In this document: positions 1-8,297 of the stretch, one piece after another
Position numbering within the stretch: the first letter of the stretch is position 1
Layout of the letters: each line of letters opens with the position of its first letter
Origin: WHSW01 sp963821025
GTDB lineage: Bacteria; Actinomycetota; Thermoleophilia; Solirubrobacterales; 70-9
Assembly (NCBI GenBank): GCA_963821025.1
Contig: CAWGCG010000003.1
Coordinates: 868,001 to 932,000, forward strand
Length of the DNA: 64,000 nucleotides
Direction: 5' to 3'
The notes under the pieces: model-generated
Seen by the model: only the letters and a program-made list of their open reading frames with translations
Database searches by the model: none
Told to the model about the DNA's origin: nothing
Program-made: the position numbers and the translations under genes

Positions 1-30
1 GCGGAGGGCGGGGAACTCGCGCGCGGTCAT
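1..30 (-). CDS. 5' end of a gene following hisS (product not determinable)
   Basis: An ATG read leftward overlaps the hisS stop by one base (TGATG) and is preceded inside hisS by a GAGGAG ribosome-binding site about 9 bases upstream. Only ten codons (MTAREFPALR) lie in the window. In actinobacteria aspS commonly follows hisS, so an aspartyl-tRNA synthetase is the contextual guess, but ten residues cannot prove it. Confidence 0.4.
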   Translation of the reverse strand, partial: MTAREFPALR

Positions 31-1259
31 CACGCCAGCTCCTCGACCGCGTGTGCGAGGTCGATCTCGCGCTGATCGCCGCTTTGCATGTCGCGCACCT
101 GGGCGGCGCCGTCCTCGTCGAGGATCACCGTGCGCACCGCGCCGATCCGATCGGCCTGGCGCATCTGGCCCTTGAGCGAGCGCCCGGCCAGGTCGAGCTC
201 GGTGCGCAGGCCGCGCCGGCGCAGCTCGACCACCAGCGCCAGCGCGCGCTCGGACTGGCCCGGCGCGGCGGCGACGAAGACCGCGGGCGCCGCCGCGGCG
301 GGCTCCTCCTCGAGCGCCAGCAGGATGCGCTCGATCCCGGCGGCCCAGCCGCAGGCGGGGGTCGTGGGGCCGCCGATGACCTCGACCAGGCCGTCATAGC
401 GCCCGCCCCCCGCGACCTGTGACTGGGCGCCGAGCTGGCCGCAGTGGAACTCGAACACGGTGCGGGTGTAGTAGTCGAGGCCGCGGACCAGCCGCGGGTC
501 GAGCTCGTACGGGATCCCGGCGCGGTCGATCAGGCTGCGGACGGCGCCGAAGTGCTCGGCGTCCTCGCCCTCGAGGCGGTCGAGCATCGTCGGCGCGTTC
601 GCCATCACCGCCCCGGTGCCCTCGTCCTTGGAGTCGAAGGCACGCAGCGGGTTCTCGTCGATGCGCGCGCGCACGTCCTCGGCGAGCTCGGACTCGTGCT
701 CGCGCAGGTAGGCCCGCAGCTGCTCGCGATAGGCCGCGCGCGCGGCGAGCGAGCCCAGGCTGCCGAGCCGCAGCTCGAGCGCCGGGACGCCGAGCGTGCG
801 CAGGAACTCATCACAAAGGACGATCAGCTCGGCGTCGACCAGCGGCGAGTCCGAGCCGATCGCCTCGGCGTCGACCTGGGTGAACTGGCGAAAGCGCCCC
901 GCCTGCGGGCGCTCGTGCCGAAACACCGGCCCCAGCCACCAGAGCTTCACCGGCTGCGGGAGCTTGTGCATACCCTCGCTCATGTAGGCGCGACAGATCG
1001 CGGCGGTCGCCTCCGGGCGCAGGGTGAGGCTGCGCCCGCCCTGGTCCTCGAAGCTGAACATCTCCTTGCGGACGATGTCGGTCGAGCCGCCCACCCCGCG
1101 GCCGAAGAGCTCGGTTTCCTCGAAGATCGGCGTCTCGATTCGCCCGTAGCCGGCGCGCCCGAAGAGCGCCGCAGCCGTCTCTCGGATCTGGTCCCGGCGG
1201 GCCGCTTCGCCGGGCAGGACGTCGAACGTACCGCGCGGGGCCTGGAAGCGCTCGGCCAT
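30..1259 (-). CDS. hisS: Histidyl-tRNA synthetase
   Basis: Class II aminoacyl-tRNA synthetase that charges tRNA-His in the cytoplasm. The 409-residue length is normal for the family. Visible signatures are the N-terminal GTFDVLPG (about residue 10), TLRPEAT (79-85), the motif-2 arginine in FRHERPQAGRFRQF (113-126), the histidine-specific LVRGLDYYTRTVFEF (257-271) and motif 3 in GWAAGIERILLAL (304-316), followed by an anticodon-binding domain. It is preceded by an MBL hydrolase gene, a conserved actinobacterial arrangement, and is probably translationally coupled to the next gene through a one-base overlap. All catalytic motifs are intact. Confidence 0.98.
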   Translation of the reverse strand: MAERFQAPRGTFDVLPGEAARRDQIRETAAALFGRAGYGRIETPIFEETELFGRGVGGSTDIVRKEMFSFEDQGGRSLTLRPEATAAICRAYMSEGMHKLPQPVKLWWLGPVFRHERPQAGRFRQFTQVDAEAIGSDSPLVDAELIVLCDEFLRTLGVPALELRLGSLGSLAARAAYREQLRAYLREHESELAEDVRARIDENPLRAFDSKDEGTGAVMANAPTMLDRLEGEDAEHFGAVRSLIDRAGIPYELDPRLVRGLDYYTRTVFEFHCGQLGAQSQVAGGGRYDGLVEVIGGPTTPACGWAAGIERILLALEEEPAAAAPAVFVAAAPGQSERALALVVELRRRGLRTELDLAGRSLKGQMRQADRIGAVRTVILDEDGAAQVRDMQSGDQREIDLAHAVEELA

Positions 1260-1262
1260 GCG

Positions 1263-1898
1263 CTATCGCGCGAGCTCGAGCAGGAAGGGGTTGGTGGCGC
1301 GCTCGGCGCCGATCGTCGTGATTCCCATGTGGCCGGGATAGACGGTCGTCTGGTCGTCGAAGCCCTCGGCCAGCGCGCGCAGGGTCGCCATCAGCGTCGG
1401 CCCATCGCCGCCGGGCAGGTCGACCCGTCCGACCGAGCCCTGAAAGATCACGTCACCGGAGAACAGCGCCGCCTCGTCAGCGATCGAGTAGCTGAGGTGC
1501 CCGGGGCTGTGCCCGGGGGTGTGCAGGACGTCGATCCCGAGCCCGGCGAGCTCGAGGCGCTCGCCCCCGGCCAGGGTCTCGTCGGCGTCATAGCTCTCGA
1601 ACGGCCCGAACCCCGGCGGCGTCCAGCGCTCGATCTCGGCGAGCACCGGGACCTCGAGCTCGGGGCAGTAGACCGGAGCGCCGGTCGCTCGCGCCACCGC
1701 GGCCACCGCGCCGACGTGGTCGAAGTGCGTGTGGGTGAGCAGGATCGCCTCGACCCCGATCCCAAGCTCCTCGACCGTGGCCAGGATCCGCTCGGGCTCA
1801 TCGCCCGGGTCGACGATCAGACCGTGCTCGGCCCCCTCGGCGCCGAACACGAAGCAGTTCTCGGCCACCGGGCCGACGGTCAGATAGCGAAGCTCCAT
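1263..1898 (-). CDS. MBL-fold metallo-hydrolase (glyoxalase II-like)
   Basis: A 211-residue single-domain metallo-beta-lactamase-fold hydrolase. The metal-binding THTHFDH motif is at residues 55-61, with further ligands in TPGHSPGH (about 132-139), FSGDVIFQGSVGR (about 149-161) and YPGHMG near residue 190. The SVGRVDLPGG segment is typical of the hydroxyacylglutathione hydrolase-like proteins that precede hisS in actinobacteria. The stop lies 3 bases before hisS, so the two are probably co-transcribed. The substrate is unknown; a thioester hydrolase role is a family-level inference. Confidence 0.9.
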   Translation of the reverse strand: MELRYLTVGPVAENCFVFGAEGAEHGLIVDPGDEPERILATVEELGIGVEAILLTHTHFDHVGAVAAVARATGAPVYCPELEVPVLAEIERWTPPGFGPFESYDADETLAGGERLELAGLGIDVLHTPGHSPGHLSYSIADEAALFSGDVIFQGSVGRVDLPGGDGPTLMATLRALAEGFDDQTTVYPGHMGITTIGAERATNPFLLELAR

Positions 1899-1912
1899 CG
1901 GGGCGCCCCGAG

Positions 1913-2272
1913 CTATCCCGCGGTTCGCTGCTTGCGCTCGCGCGCTCGCCGGCGAGCGTAGAAGAACCGATCGACGTAGTAGCCGAGCGGCACGTACATC
2001 GCCAGCATCACCACCGAGAGCACCAGCGCACCGCCGATCGTCTGGCCGAGCAGGGTCGCCGCGAGGGCGAAGAAGATCACGGCGCCGAACAGGCCGCGCT
2101 TGAACGCCCCGCCCCAGGTCGGGGGGAGATCGCGGCGGGTCTCGGTGCGGCGCTTGGCTTTCGCTCGCGCCTCCTCGCGGCTTCGCGGCCGCCCGCGGCG
2201 CCCCCGGGTGTCGATGCTCCCGCCCTGGGTGCCGCGGCGCTTGCGCCGGCGCTTCTTCTTCGTCTGGGCCAC
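1913..2272 (-). CDS. Basic small membrane protein of unknown function
   Basis: 119 residues. The first 50 are strongly basic (runs of Lys/Arg after MAQTKKKRRRKRR), then there are two hydrophobic segments (about residues 57-77 and 79-97) and a basic tail. The layout suggests a two-pass membrane protein with a nucleic-acid- or lipid-facing basic N-terminus. It lies 14 bases upstream of the MBL gene, in the position where actinobacterial hisS loci often carry a peptidyl-prolyl isomerase, and is probably in the same operon. No known family recognised. Confidence 0.7.
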   Translation of the reverse strand: MAQTKKKRRRKRRGTQGGSIDTRGRRGRPRSREEARAKAKRRTETRRDLPPTWGGAFKRGLFGAVIFFALAATLLGQTIGGALVLSVVMLAMYVPLGYYVDRFFYARRRARERKQRTAG

Positions 2273-2282
2273 GGTCGGCAGG

Positions 2283-3164
2283 CTACAAAAGTCCGCTTCG
2301 CCCGCGGCGGTTCTCGAGCACCCGCAGCGCCGGGTCGAAGTCGCGAAGGGGGACGTCGGCAGGCAGGTCGCGCAGCGACGCCGCCGGGACCAGCCCGACC
2401 ACCTCGGCGGCGATCGGGCGGGCGCCGTGCTCGGCGGCGAGCAGCCGGACCTGCTCGATCACCATCCCGAGCGGCACAGCTACCGGGTCGTGGACATTGG
2501 TCGAGACCTGGGCGCGGTCCCCGAGGTCGACACCGATCGCCCGCACCCCGCCGAGCCCGCCGCCGGACTCACGCAACCCGGCGGCGACCGTTCGTGCGAT
2601 CTCGACGTCGGCGGTGTCGAGCTCGACGTTGAAGGCGGCGAGCGGTGGCCGCGCGGTGGCGAGGGTCGCCCCCGCGGTCGGATGCGGCGCGGCCGGGCCG
2701 AAGTCCGAGCGCAGCTCGCCGCTACGCATGCGCTCCGCCAGCGCCGCGACGCCGCCGCGGCGAAAGAAGGCGCGCTCGCTGCGGCGCGGATCGGTGGCGA
2801 GCTCGCCATAGAGGAACACGGGAACCCCGAGCTCCGCAATCCCCAGCGCCGCCTCGAGCGCCAGCTCGCGCGCGACCGAGCGCCCGGCCGGGCCGAGCCA
2901 GACCACGGGGCAGACATCGAGCGATCCGATACAGGGATGCTCGCCGCGCTGGGTCGAGATGTCGATCCGCTCGATGCACGCTCGGGCGCCGGCGATCAGG
3001 GCTGCTGTCAGGTCGCCGCCCGGCGCGCTCAGGCTGAGCGCGGTCCGGTTGTGGGCCGGGTCGCTGTGGCGATCGAGCACCGTGGCGCCGGCAAAGCCGT
3101 CGGTGATCGCGTCGACCGTCTCCAGGTTGCGACCCTCGGAGAAGTTGGGGACCGCGAGCGCCAC
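2283..3164 (-). CDS. Glutamate formimidoyltransferase-family protein (FtcD N-domain type)
   Basis: A 293-residue protein opening with VPNFSEGRN and continuing with LDRHSDPAHNRTALSL and RGEHPCIGSLDVCPVVWL, the signatures of the formiminotransferase N- and C-subdomains. The family transfers a formimino group from formiminoglutamate to tetrahydrofolate in histidine breakdown. The cyclodeaminase half of mammalian FTCD is absent and no hut genes are nearby, so a solitary transferase or a folate-linked role is likely. Starts at GTG. It ends 11 bases before the basic membrane protein. Confidence 0.85.
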   Translation of the reverse strand: MALAVPNFSEGRNLETVDAITDGFAGATVLDRHSDPAHNRTALSLSAPGGDLTAALIAGARACIERIDISTQRGEHPCIGSLDVCPVVWLGPAGRSVARELALEAALGIAELGVPVFLYGELATDPRRSERAFFRRGGVAALAERMRSGELRSDFGPAAPHPTAGATLATARPPLAAFNVELDTADVEIARTVAAGLRESGGGLGGVRAIGVDLGDRAQVSTNVHDPVAVPLGMVIEQVRLLAAEHGARPIAAEVVGLVPAASLRDLPADVPLRDFDPALRVLENRRGRSGLL

Positions 3165-3266
3165 CTGCCCAAACTACTCGTAGCTCGGCGCCAGGCAGCG
3201 AGCGAACGACCGGAGACCGACCCGAGAGAGAGGAACGGGTCGGCCGCCGGTCGAGTCGGGAGGACG

Positions 3267-3359
3267 TCAGGCCTCGGCCGTCTCGCGGATCGCTCCGTCG
3301 GCGTCGAGGCCCTCGAGCCGCGCGCCCTTGTCTTCAACTGCCAAAGCAGTCACCTCCAT
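3267..3359 (-). CDS. Very short peptide or ferritin-like protein remnant
   Basis: A 30-codon frame read leftward from ATG (3359), or 25 codons from TTG (3344). The TTG is the better start because a perfect GGAGGTGA ribosome-binding site sits 6 bases upstream of it. The peptide is acidic and ends LDADGAIRETAEA. From memory this resembles the N-terminus of ferritin-like proteins common in Thermoleophilia, so it may be a truncated copy; alternatively it is a genuine short peptide. The strong SD is what is seen; the relationship is inference. Confidence 0.4.
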   Translation of the reverse strand: MEVTALAVEDKGARLEGLDADGAIRETAEA

Positions 3360-3415
3360 GGTGTTTCGTTTGCATCCCCCGCAGGAGGTGCCTACGCGCC
3401 CCCGCTCGAACCAGA

Positions 3416-4369
3416 TCAGCCGATGAGCAGCTCGCCGGCGAGAAGCAGCGGTTCACCGTCGACGCTCACGTCCGGGCGCCGCACGACGCAGTCGAGGTGA
3501 ACCGGCACCTGAACGGTGCCGCCGATCCCCGCGGAGGCGCCGAAGGCGACGTGGCAAGTACCGAGGATCTTCTCGTCCTCGAGCGTCTCGCCGGTGAGCT
3601 CGGCCCTCTCGTTGGTACCGATCCCCAGCTCGGCGACGTTGGTGCCCTGCTCACCGCCGGCGCGCAGCAGCCCGAGCAGGCGCGCCCCCAGCTCGCCGCC
3701 GGCGGCGGTCAGGTGGCCCGACTCGACCGTCAGCTCGACCGGGTCGCGGACCCGCCCGAGCCCGGCGATCGTCCCGTCGACCACCAGGGCGCCCTCGGCG
3801 CTGCCCTCGAGCGGGGCGATGAAGCCCTCGCCGCAGGGCAGGTTGCCCATCGCACCCGGGGCGCTGAGGTCGCCGTCGTCGGAGATCGCCTCGCGCTCGC
3901 CGAGGCTGAGGCGAAGGTCGGAGCCGTTGGCGCAGGTCACCCGCGCCTCTGAGCCGCGGGTGAGGCACTCGGCCACCGCCGCGCTGCGCCGGCGCAGCGC
4001 GTCCATGTCCGCGCCCATCACCCGAGCGAGCATCTCCTCGGTGACTCCAGGCAAGGTCGCGATCCGGGCCCCCGCCTCGGTGGCGACCCGACGCGCCCCC
4101 GTGTGGGAGAGCGACTGCACGGTCGGGGCGAGGACGACGTCGGCGGCCACCATCGCCGCGGCGACCGCGGCCGGAGGCTCCACCCCGTGGCCCTCGCGCT
4201 CGGCGATCAAACAGAGGATCGCGTCGGCGCCCATCCTGCCGGCCTCACCGCGAAAGCGCTCCCCGAGCCCGATCGTCGACGGGTTGCAGACCACGGCCAC
4301 CTCCTCGCCTTCGCGTACCGCAAGGCAGTCGCCGATCACAACGGCGATCGCCCGATCCAGGTCGCTCAT
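3416..4369 (-). CDS. M29-like (AmpS/AmpT) aminopeptidase
   Basis: About 317 residues from the ATG at 4369 (a GTG 18 bases upstream would add six residues). It resembles the thermophilic M29 metallo-aminopeptidases: an N-terminal half with nucleotide-fold character, a central GNLPCGEGFIAPLEGSAEG segment (Glu metal ligand and loop) and a C-terminal EDEKILGTCHVAFG segment containing a conserved His. It is shorter than the roughly 400-residue canonical AmpS, so it belongs to the compact subfamily. Expected to remove N-terminal residues from peptides in the cytoplasm. Divergent from the exported beta-helix gene at 4509. Confidence 0.75.
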   Translation of the reverse strand: MSDLDRAIAVVIGDCLAVREGEEVAVVCNPSTIGLGERFRGEAGRMGADAILCLIAEREGHGVEPPAAVAAAMVAADVVLAPTVQSLSHTGARRVATEAGARIATLPGVTEEMLARVMGADMDALRRRSAAVAECLTRGSEARVTCANGSDLRLSLGEREAISDDGDLSAPGAMGNLPCGEGFIAPLEGSAEGALVVDGTIAGLGRVRDPVELTVESGHLTAAGGELGARLLGLLRAGGEQGTNVAELGIGTNERAELTGETLEDEKILGTCHVAFGASAGIGGTVQVPVHLDCVVRRPDVSVDGEPLLLAGELLIG

Positions 4370-4508
4370 CGGTCCGAGGCTATCCACCGTGCGATCGTGC
4401 GATCATCTAGCCTGGCGGAGCGAGCGGCGGGCATCGCTCGTGGAACGGACGTACTGGATACAGTGCGGCCTCGCAGGGTTGTGGTCCACGGAAGGAAGAG
4501 AGAGGGAA

Positions 4509-5822
4509 ATGCGCGCACGTCTTGGCATCGTCGGCGGTTTGGTTGCACTGGGGGTCTGCTTGGGCATCGCTCCCGCGGCAAGCGCGGACAAGTTCGAGGT
4601 CTGCAAGCAGGGCTGTGACTACCGCAAGATCCAGGACGCGGTCGACGCCTCCCGCAAGAACGACACGATCATCGTTGAGCCAGGTAAGTACAAGGAGGGC
4701 GTGATCGTCAGGGGCCCCAAGCACAATGGGCTGACGATCAAGGGCGCGAAGAGCAACGCGAAGAAGGTCATCCTCGAGGGCAAGAACGCCACCAACGTAA
4801 ACGGCGTCGCCCAGAACGGGATCGAAGGCAAGAAGGTCAACAGGCTGCGGCTGATGAACATGTGGGCGCGCAACTACGCGACCAACGGCTTCTTCGTCCA
4901 CGACGGCTGTACCGACTACCTGATGAAGAACCTGATCGCGTCCTACAACCGCGCCTACGGCCTGTACGCGTTCAACTGCAAGGGCGGGCGGATGACCAAG
5001 TCGGTCGGCTACGGCCACGGCGACTCCGCCTTCTACGTCGGCGCCACTCCGTTGCAGTCCAACCCGAAGCAAACCCGTATCGACCACGTCGAGGCGTACC
5101 TGAACGTCATCGGCTGGAGCGGCACCAACTCGCACTACATCAAGATCGCGAAGTCCGACTTCTACAACAACGGGGTCGGGATCGTGCCGAGCACGCTCGA
5201 CTCGGAGCCGTATGAGCCGAGCTCCGACGGCGTGATCGAGAACAACAACATCTTCTGGAACAACTTCAACTACTTCGGCGCCGAATCGCCGGTGACGACG
5301 ATCTCCCGCGGACTCGGCGAGCTCAACGGCCAAACGGTCAACTTCCCCACCGGGGTGGGCGTCGTCAGCCTCGGAGTGACCGACTGGACTGTGCGCGACA
5401 ACCAGATCTTCGGCCACTACCGTTGGGGCGTCGCCACGGTCTCGAATCCGCTCAACGAGGGCGGCGACGCGACCGCTACGAACACCCAGGTGATCGACAA
5501 CCAGATGGGTCGCAACGGCACCGACACGAACGCGTTCGATTTCTTCTCACAGGGCTCAGGGAAGGGGAACTGCTTCTCCGGCAACACCAGCTCCACCTTC
5601 GATCCGAGCCCGACGGCGAGCAACGCGGTGCTCTATCCCCCCTGCCCGTCGCCGAACGTCGGCAGCGGCGACCCGTTCGGCAACGATGCCCAGTTCGGTG
5701 AGCTGGTCGAATACGTGACCACCGATCCGCCCGAGAAGCAGCAGTGCGCGTGGACCGTCCACCCGCACCCGCCGTTCGAGGGCTTCAAGCCCTACGAGAC
5801 GCCGGGGGTGACGTGCCCTTGA
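4509..5822 (+). CDS. Secreted right-handed parallel beta-helix protein
   Basis: 437 residues beginning with a Sec signal peptide (MRARLGIVGGLVALGVCLG, cleavage after ASA near residue 26). The mature part starts with CKQGCDYRKIQDAVDAS, the usual entrance to a pectate-lyase-like beta-helix (Pfam Beta_helix/NosD type), and carries Asn-rich coils such as FYNNGVGIVPSTL and IENNNIFWNN. Catalytic residues cannot be assigned. The start follows a GAGAGGG ribosome-binding site. It heads a run with two cupredoxins and a multicopper oxidase, and its stop overlaps the next start, so a surface role linked to copper redox chemistry is possible but unproven. Confidence 0.85.
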   Translation: MRARLGIVGGLVALGVCLGIAPAASADKFEVCKQGCDYRKIQDAVDASRKNDTIIVEPGKYKEGVIVRGPKHNGLTIKGAKSNAKKVILEGKNATNVNGVAQNGIEGKKVNRLRLMNMWARNYATNGFFVHDGCTDYLMKNLIASYNRAYGLYAFNCKGGRMTKSVGYGHGDSAFYVGATPLQSNPKQTRIDHVEAYLNVIGWSGTNSHYIKIAKSDFYNNGVGIVPSTLDSEPYEPSSDGVIENNNIFWNNFNYFGAESPVTTISRGLGELNGQTVNFPTGVGVVSLGVTDWTVRDNQIFGHYRWGVATVSNPLNEGGDATATNTQVIDNQMGRNGTDTNAFDFFSQGSGKGNCFSGNTSSTFDPSPTASNAVLYPPCPSPNVGSGDPFGNDAQFGELVEYVTTDPPEKQQCAWTVHPHPPFEGFKPYETPGVTCP

Positions 5823-6199
5823 GCCGCCGCAGCCTGGTCGGCGCCGCGCTGGCCGCGATCGCCATCTCGGCGGTCGCGGTCGCGCCCTCGACCGGCGCCC
5901 CCGAGCAGGCGCGTAAGACGGTCAACGTCACCGTCGCTGACGACTTCTACGCGCCCGACGAGGTCAAGATCAAGAAGGACTCGAAGGTGAAGTGGAACTG
6001 GGAGGACTTCAACCTCGACACCCACAACGTGAAGCTGACCGGCGAGCACCCGAATGGCGTCAAGGTCAAGGACTTCACGTCGGCGGACGGCTCGATCGGG
6101 ATCAAGTTCGCCCGTAAGTTCAAGAAACCCGGCAAGTACGGCTTCGTCTGCACCTTCCACAAGTCGGTGATGCGGATGACGGTCCAGGTCAAGCGCTGA
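5819..6199 (+). CDS. TAT-exported cupredoxin (type 1 copper protein)
   Basis: 126 residues from TTG at 5819, chosen because GGGGGTGA lies 7 bases upstream and the start overlaps the preceding stop (TTGA); a GTG at 5813 would add two residues. A twin-arginine signal (SRRSLVGAALAAIAISAV) precedes a single plastocyanin-like domain. Type 1 copper ligands are visible: His in DTHNVKL, Cys and His in VCTFH, and Met in HKSVM. Likely a periplasmic or wall-facing electron carrier for the multicopper oxidase encoded 7 bases downstream. Confidence 0.88.
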   Translation: MSRRSLVGAALAAIAISAVAVAPSTGAPEQARKTVNVTVADDFYAPDEVKIKKDSKVKWNWEDFNLDTHNVKLTGEHPNGVKVKDFTSADGSIGIKFARKFKKPGKYGFVCTFHKSVMRMTVQVKR

Positions 6200-6206
6200 A
6201 CCTGCC

Positions 6207-7250
6207 ATGAGCCTCGATCCGTTCGACCGTCGCGAGCTGTTCGCGGGCGCCGGCGGACTCTTTCTGTGCACCCTCGCCGGCAAGCGGGTGTTCGCCGACC
6301 GTGAGGCCGACGTCTCCGAGCTCGCCGCGGGGATCGAGGTGCCGCCGAAGGTCGCGGCGGCCGAGGCCGCCGGCGCTCAGAGCGCGACCCTGGCGACGAA
6401 CCGCGCCGTCGCCGGTCAACGCGAGTACTGGATCCGCGCCGAGCCGAGGAAGTGGAACATCGTCCCCAGCGGGCGCGACGCGATGATGGACAAGAAGGTC
6501 AAGGGCAAGACCAAGTTCACCGCCTTCGCCTACCGCGCCTACACCCCGGGGTTCGCCGCGCCCCTCGGCCCGGCGACGATCCCGGGCCCGCTGATCGAGG
6601 CCGACGTCGGCGAGACCGTGATCGTCAACTTCCAGAACAAGCTGCCGGCGCCCGTGACCATCCACCCCCACGGGATCTTCTACACCCAGGAGATGGACGG
6701 CGCCTACAAGGGCCGCCACACCGATCCGGGCGGCTTCGTCCAGCGCAACCAGACCTTCCAATACGTCTGGGAGGCGCGCCCTGGCACCGAGGGCGCCTGG
6801 ATGTATCACGACCACGGGCCGACCGATCCGGTGCCGCTGTTCAAGGGCCTGTTCGGCCCGATGATCGTCCGCCCCGCCGGCGCGCCCCGTCCCGATCGCG
6901 AGTACTTCATCGCCTTCCACTCGTTCACCCCGACGGCGACCGGCTTCAGCAAGGTGTTCTCGTGCGTCAACGGCCGCGCCTACGCGGGCAACACGCCGAC
7001 GCTCGAGGCGAGCGTCGGCCAGCGTGTCGCGATGCACGTGTACGCGCTCGACAACGACTTCCACACCTTCCACATCCACGGGCATCGCTGGACCGATCCG
7101 AGCGGCACGGTGATCGACAACGTCACCCTCGGACCCGGCGACATGTACAGCCTCGACTTCGTCGAGGACAACCCGGGCCGCTGGTTCTACCACTGCCACG
7201 TATTCACCCATCTGCATTCGGGGATGAATGGGTGGTACCTGGTCAGCTAG
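6207..7250 (+). CDS. Two-domain multicopper oxidase
   Basis: 347 residues with an RR-type export signal (DRRELFAGAGGLFLCTLAG). All copper motifs are present: IHPHGIFYTQ and WMYHDHG in domain 1 (trinuclear-site histidines, with Asp instead of Cys so no type 1 site there), and FHTFHIHGH plus FYHCHVFTHLHSGM in domain 2 (trinuclear ligands and the Cys-His-Met type 1 site). This is the pattern of small laccase-like two-domain oxidases, which couple substrate oxidation to reduction of O2 to water. It lies between two cupredoxin genes, which suggests a dedicated exported copper redox chain. The substrate is unknown. Confidence 0.92.
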   Translation: MSLDPFDRRELFAGAGGLFLCTLAGKRVFADREADVSELAAGIEVPPKVAAAEAAGAQSATLATNRAVAGQREYWIRAEPRKWNIVPSGRDAMMDKKVKGKTKFTAFAYRAYTPGFAAPLGPATIPGPLIEADVGETVIVNFQNKLPAPVTIHPHGIFYTQEMDGAYKGRHTDPGGFVQRNQTFQYVWEARPGTEGAWMYHDHGPTDPVPLFKGLFGPMIVRPAGAPRPDREYFIAFHSFTPTATGFSKVFSCVNGRAYAGNTPTLEASVGQRVAMHVYALDNDFHTFHIHGHRWTDPSGTVIDNVTLGPGDMYSLDFVEDNPGRWFYHCHVFTHLHSGMNGWYLVS

Positions 7251-7992
7251 GCCACCGGGCCGCCTGCGCGGCGCGCTGGCCGCTGCGCTGATCGCCTGGC
7301 TCTGCCTCGGCGCGGCCGCCGACGGCGCGAACCGGCGCGTCGCGATCGGCGACTATCGGTGGACCGCCGGCCAGGTCGAGATCGACCTCGGCGAGCACGT
7401 CACCTGGCATTGGGTCGGTCCCGACCTGATGCACTCGGTCACCGGCGTCTCCGACAACGCGAGATCCCTCGACTCCGACCCGGCGGTGAGCCAGCCCGAG
7501 CACACCCTCGGCGACAGCTATCAGCTCGCCTTCAACGAGCCGGGGACCTACGAGTTTCAGTGCAAGCTGCACGGGATCGTCGGTGGCAGCGTCCTCGTCT
7601 CCTCGACCCCCGGCGACCCGATCGGCGAACCCGATCCGATCCCCGAGGCCAACCTCGATCGGAGGAGGCCGCGGATCCGCCACCCACGGCTGGCCGAACG
7701 ACGGATCCGCGCCCGCGGCACCCCGATCGAGCTGGCGCTCGATGAGCGGGCCACGCTCGACGCCGAGTACTACCTGCGCCGCCGCGGCGAGCGGCCCGAG
7801 TTCGTCGGCTACGAGCGTTGGAGCGGCTTCGTCGGGCTGAATCGGTTTCGCTTCGGCGGCCGCGCTGCGCATTTCCGAGCCAAGCCGGGTCGGTATCTGG
7901 CCGAGCTGCGCGCCACCGATCGTGCCAACAACGTGAGCCGCGCGCGGACCGTGCGCTTCTCGATCACTCGCCGCGACCCGCACGCGGCATAG
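7228..7992 (+). CDS. Secreted cupredoxin with C-terminal Arg-rich extension
   Basis: 254 residues starting at an ATG 23 bases inside the oxidase gene. A signal-like hydrophobic stretch (LAAALIAWLCLGAAADG) is followed by a cupredoxin domain with His in DLMHSVTGV and Cys/His in FQCKLHGIVGG. The axial Met expected just after the second His is replaced by Val/Gly, so the copper site may be three-coordinate and high potential, or lost. Residues 150-254 form an Arg-rich beta-type domain ending in RATDRANNVSRARTVRFSI, like a fibronectin/Ig-type strand. The overlap with the oxidase suggests co-translation. Confidence 0.8.
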   Translation: MGGTWSARPPGRLRGALAAALIAWLCLGAAADGANRRVAIGDYRWTAGQVEIDLGEHVTWHWVGPDLMHSVTGVSDNARSLDSDPAVSQPEHTLGDSYQLAFNEPGTYEFQCKLHGIVGGSVLVSSTPGDPIGEPDPIPEANLDRRRPRIRHPRLAERRIRARGTPIELALDERATLDAEYYLRRRGERPEFVGYERWSGFVGLNRFRFGGRAAHFRAKPGRYLAELRATDRANNVSRARTVRFSITRRDPHAA

Positions 7993-8000
7993 AGGCCGAG

Positions 8001-8259
8001 GTGATGGAGGTGATCCCCGACGGTGTCTGGCGGCTAAGCGGGGGCTTTCCGCTGGGGTGAACTCGTTCCTGGTCGCTGACGGCGATCGGGTTGCGGTATT
8101 CGACGCCGGGATCAGGTTCCCCACCCCGCCTTCAACTGGTCGATCGAGGCCGCCCGCGAGTCGATCCGAAAGCTGGCGGCGCTCGAGCCGGCGACCTGCT
8201 GGCCCGGTCACTACGGGCCGCTGCGGGGCGATGTGCGCGCCCAGCTCGAGGCGATCTAG
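8001..8259 (+). pseudogene. Internally deleted and frameshifted MBL-fold hydrolase remnant
   Basis: The frame from GTG 8001/ATG 8004 reads MEVIPDGVWRLSGGFPLG and then stops. One missing G would continue it as VNSFLVADGDRVAVFDAGI, the standard N-terminus of an MBL hydrolase. The sequence then jumps, in another frame, to FNWSIEAARESIRKL and CWPGHYGPLRGDV, the C-terminus of the same family. The whole metal-binding core (HxHxDH) is missing. It follows the second cupredoxin by 8 bases and is the first of several decayed genes in this stretch. Confidence 0.82.
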
Positions 8260-8297
8260 CGGCCTCCGAGCATCTGGCGAGCCGCCGGCGGCTCGAT

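Noticed and set aside
444..1961. Long plus-strand open frames opposite hisS and the MBL gene
   Set aside because: GC-rich third-position shadow frames; no domain pattern, while the opposite strand encodes intact families. The same reasoning removes similar long frames at 9902-11449, 12150-12974, 14224-15864, 16039-17724, 50621-52690, 53094-55259 and 57054-57989.
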